Source of the DNA: CAYJFX01 sp964370315
GTDB lineage: Bacteria > Spirochaetota > Spirochaetia > Treponematales > Treponemataceae
Length of the DNA: 6,438 nt
Direction of reading: 5' to 3'
NCBI GenBank assembly: GCA_964370315.1
Contig: CAYJIS010000071.1
Coordinates: 1-6,438 of the forward strand
The notes under the pieces were generated by a model. That model searched no databases and was not told the DNA's origin. It saw only the letters and a program-made list of their open reading frames with translations. This document shows positions 5,117-6,438 of the stretch, piece by piece. The number at the start of each line of letters is the position of its first letter. Position 1 is the first letter of the stretch. The position numbers and the translations under genes were made by a program.

Positions 5117-6307
5117 ATGTCAAGATTTACATTACCAAGAGATATTTATTTTGGTGCAGGCAGCTTAGCTGAATTAAAAAACATTAAAGGCAAAAAAGCC
5201 ATTGTTGTTGTTGGTGGCGGATCAATGAAACGCTTTGGTTTTTTAGATAAAACAGTTAACTATCTAAAAGAAGCAGGAATGCAGGTTGAGTTATTTGAAA
5301 ACGTTGAGCCAGACCCCTCTGTAGAAACAGTGATGAAGGGTGCACAAGCAATGAGAGATTTTGCCCCAGATGTTATTGTATCAATTGGGGGAGGTTCACC
5401 TATCGATGCTGCAAAAGCAATGTGGATTTTTTATGAATATCCAGAATTTACTTTTGAAAAAGCAATTATTCCTTTTGGACTCCCAACTTTACGTCAAAAA
5501 GCTATTTTTGTTGCAATTCCTTCTACGTCTGGAACAGCTACAGAAGTTACAGCTTTTTCTGTTATTACTGATTATGAAAAAGGGATTAAGTACCCATTAG
5601 CTGATTATAACATTACACCAGACATTGCAATCGTTGACCCAGAAATTGCAGAAACAATGCCTAAAACATTAACTGCACACACAGGAATGGATGCACTAAC
5701 CCATGCTATGGAAGCTTATGTATCTACAGTTGCAAACGATTTTACTGACCCATTAGCACTTAAGGCCATTAAAATGGTATATGAATATCTTTATGATTCC
5801 TTTGAAGGAAAAAAAGAAGCACGTGAAAAAGTACATTATGCACAATGCCTAGCTGGCATGGCTTTCTCAAATGCACTTTTAGGGATTGTTCATTCAATGG
5901 CCCATAAGACAGGCGCTGCTTTTGAAAAAGGACACATTCCCCACGGCTGTGCGAATGCTATGTATTTGCCGCAAGTTATTAGATTTAATGCAAAGGATGC
6001 TCGTGCTGCAGAACGCTACGCAGAAATCGCTCATTTCGTAGGGTTAAAAGGTGCAAACACAGCAGAATTAATTGCTGCACTTGTAAAATCAATTGAAGAT
6101 TGCAATGCTAAATTAGAAATTCCTACATGCATTAAAAACTTTGATAATGGAATGGTTTCAGAAGAAGAGTTCTTATCAAAAGTTGAAGAGATAGCAATAA
6201 ATGCCATTGGGGATGCCTGTACAGGTTCAAACCCACGTCAGCCGAGCCCCGCAGAAATGACACAACTACTTAAAGATTGTTATTACGGAACACCAACAAC
6301 CGTTTAA
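5117..6307 (+). CDS. Iron-containing alcohol dehydrogenase (butanol/ethanol dehydrogenase type)
   Basis: Cytoplasmic group III alcohol dehydrogenase that interconverts aldehydes and primary alcohols with NAD(P)H, probably as an NAD(P)+-regenerating step in fermentation. The 396-residue protein begins MSRFTLPRDIYFGAG. Visible motifs: nucleotide-binding GGGS near residue 34, GGGSPIDAAKAM around 95-105, IPSTSGTATEVTAFS around 134-148, then the metal ligands by analogy with FucO: D192 and H196 (GMDALTHA), H259 (HSMAH) and H276 (HIPHGCANA). The stretch between the last two histidines carries three extra residues (EKG) relative to the AdhE/FucO pattern. A glycine rather than aspartate after the first strand (VVVGGGS) is compatible with NADP(H), but this is inference. 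The ATG at 5117 is set by GAGGAG six bases upstream. It is a single-gene unit with an extended -10 promoter, a palindrome over its -35 and a strong terminator. The exact alcohol substrate cannot be told from sequence. Confidence 0.93.
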   Translation: MSRFTLPRDIYFGAGSLAELKNIKGKKAIVVVGGGSMKRFGFLDKTVNYLKEAGMQVELFENVEPDPSVETVMKGAQAMRDFAPDVIVSIGGGSPIDAAKAMWIFYEYPEFTFEKAIIPFGLPTLRQKAIFVAIPSTSGTATEVTAFSVITDYEKGIKYPLADYNITPDIAIVDPEIAETMPKTLTAHTGMDALTHAMEAYVSTVANDFTDPLALKAIKMVYEYLYDSFEGKKEAREKVHYAQCLAGMAFSNALLGIVHSMAHKTGAAFEKGHIPHGCANAMYLPQVIRFNAKDARAAERYAEIAHFVGLKGANTAELIAALVKSIEDCNAKLEIPTCIKNFDNGMVSEEEFLSKVEEIAINAIGDACTGSNPRQPSPAEMTQLLKDCYYGTPTTV

Positions 6308-6325
6308 TTTTTCCTCCTTATTTAG

Positions 6326-6352
6326 GGAGTCTCTTAGGAGACTCCTTTTTTT
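6326..6352 (+). terminator. Intrinsic terminator of the alcohol dehydrogenase gene
   Basis: Perfect 8-bp stem GGAGTCTC (6326-6333) and GAGACTCC (6338-6345) with a TTAG loop, followed by seven T residues (6346-6352), 19 bases after the TAA stop. On the minus strand the hairpin lacks a good U-run. Confidence 0.92.
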
Positions 6353-6383
6353 GATTTCACCCTTCTCAAACTTATTGATTTTT

Positions 6384-6438
6384 TTATTTATCTCCATCAT
6401 GAATTACAATTTGATTAAACGGAATTTCAATTTTCTCT
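6384..6438 (-). CDS. Possible partial CDS, C-terminal 17 codons
   Basis: A minus-strand frame enters from the right edge and ends with TAA at 6384-6386, reading EKIEIPFNQIVIHDGDK. Position and orientation fit a gene convergent with the alcohol dehydrogenase, ending about 30 bp from its terminator. Seventeen open codons in such AT-rich DNA can occur by chance, though the mixed hydrophobic and charged composition looks protein-like. No family can be assigned. Confidence 0.35.
   Translation of the reverse strand, partial: EKIEIPFNQIVIHDGDK

Noticed and set aside
5361..5600. Plus-strand open frame of 79 codons
   Set aside because: It is a leucine-rich shadow frame inside the alcohol dehydrogenase gene.
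6313..6330. CTCC-TTATTTA-GGGAG pairing upstream of the adh terminator as an antiterminator
   Set aside because: It is a four-base stem competing with a much stronger 8-bp terminator after the stop codon, with no regulatory context.
6399..6438. Plus-strand ATG at 6399 opening a frame to the right edge (MNYNLIKRN...)
   Set aside because: No Shine-Dalgarno precedes it; the bases upstream (TCTCC) are the complement of one, and the minus-strand tail is the better reading.

Overview
The window is AT-rich and tightly organised. It has strong AGGAG-type ribosome binding sites, sigma-A-type promoters with 17-bp spacers, U-rich intrinsic terminators and a TTG start. This fits a low-GC Gram-positive bacterium. 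The genes point to an anaerobic or fermentative member of the Clostridia, perhaps Lachnospirales: multi-pass membrane diguanylate cyclases and an iron-dependent alcohol dehydrogenase of the clostridial butanol/ethanol dehydrogenase type. The taxon is an inference from gene style, because there is no marker gene here.

Layout. (1) Left block, minus strand, 2608 down to 1: a strong promoter at 2580-2608 drives two consecutive genes for membrane diguanylate cyclases (TTG start at 2549, then ATG at 1336), separated by one base and apparently translationally coupled. After an AU-rich hairpin, an 18-codon start of another minus-strand gene runs off the left edge. (2) 2763-4130, plus strand: a dihydrolipoamide dehydrogenase, divergent from the cyclase operon and ended by a near-ideal terminator at 4171-4202. 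(3) 4201-4956, minus strand: an RluA-family pseudouridine synthase, convergent with lpdA. Its promoter lies so close to the ATG that the mRNA is predicted to be leaderless. (4) 5117-6307, plus strand: an iron-containing alcohol dehydrogenase, divergent from the pseudouridine synthase, with an extended -10 promoter. The -35 region of that promoter lies in the arm of a 38-bp palindrome. It ends in a strong terminator at 6326-6352. (5) Right edge: a possible C-terminal tail of a minus-strand gene.

How the genes fit together. Only the two cyclases form an obvious functional unit. Both have seven predicted membrane segments followed by a cytoplasmic GGDEF domain. They share short motifs in the predicted external loops, which suggests they descend from one duplicated receptor-cyclase. 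One keeps the RxxD product-inhibition site and the other has lost its arginine. lpdA stands alone without the E1/E2 or glycine-cleavage genes it would serve. The alcohol dehydrogenase and pseudouridine synthase are separate single-gene units. No gap exceeds 300 bases; the largest (2550-2762) holds divergent promoters. I see no CRISPR array, mobile element, tRNA or rRNA, and no clearly new multi-gene system. The points most worth checking are the paired cyclases, the leaderless rluA-type gene and the palindrome in front of adh.
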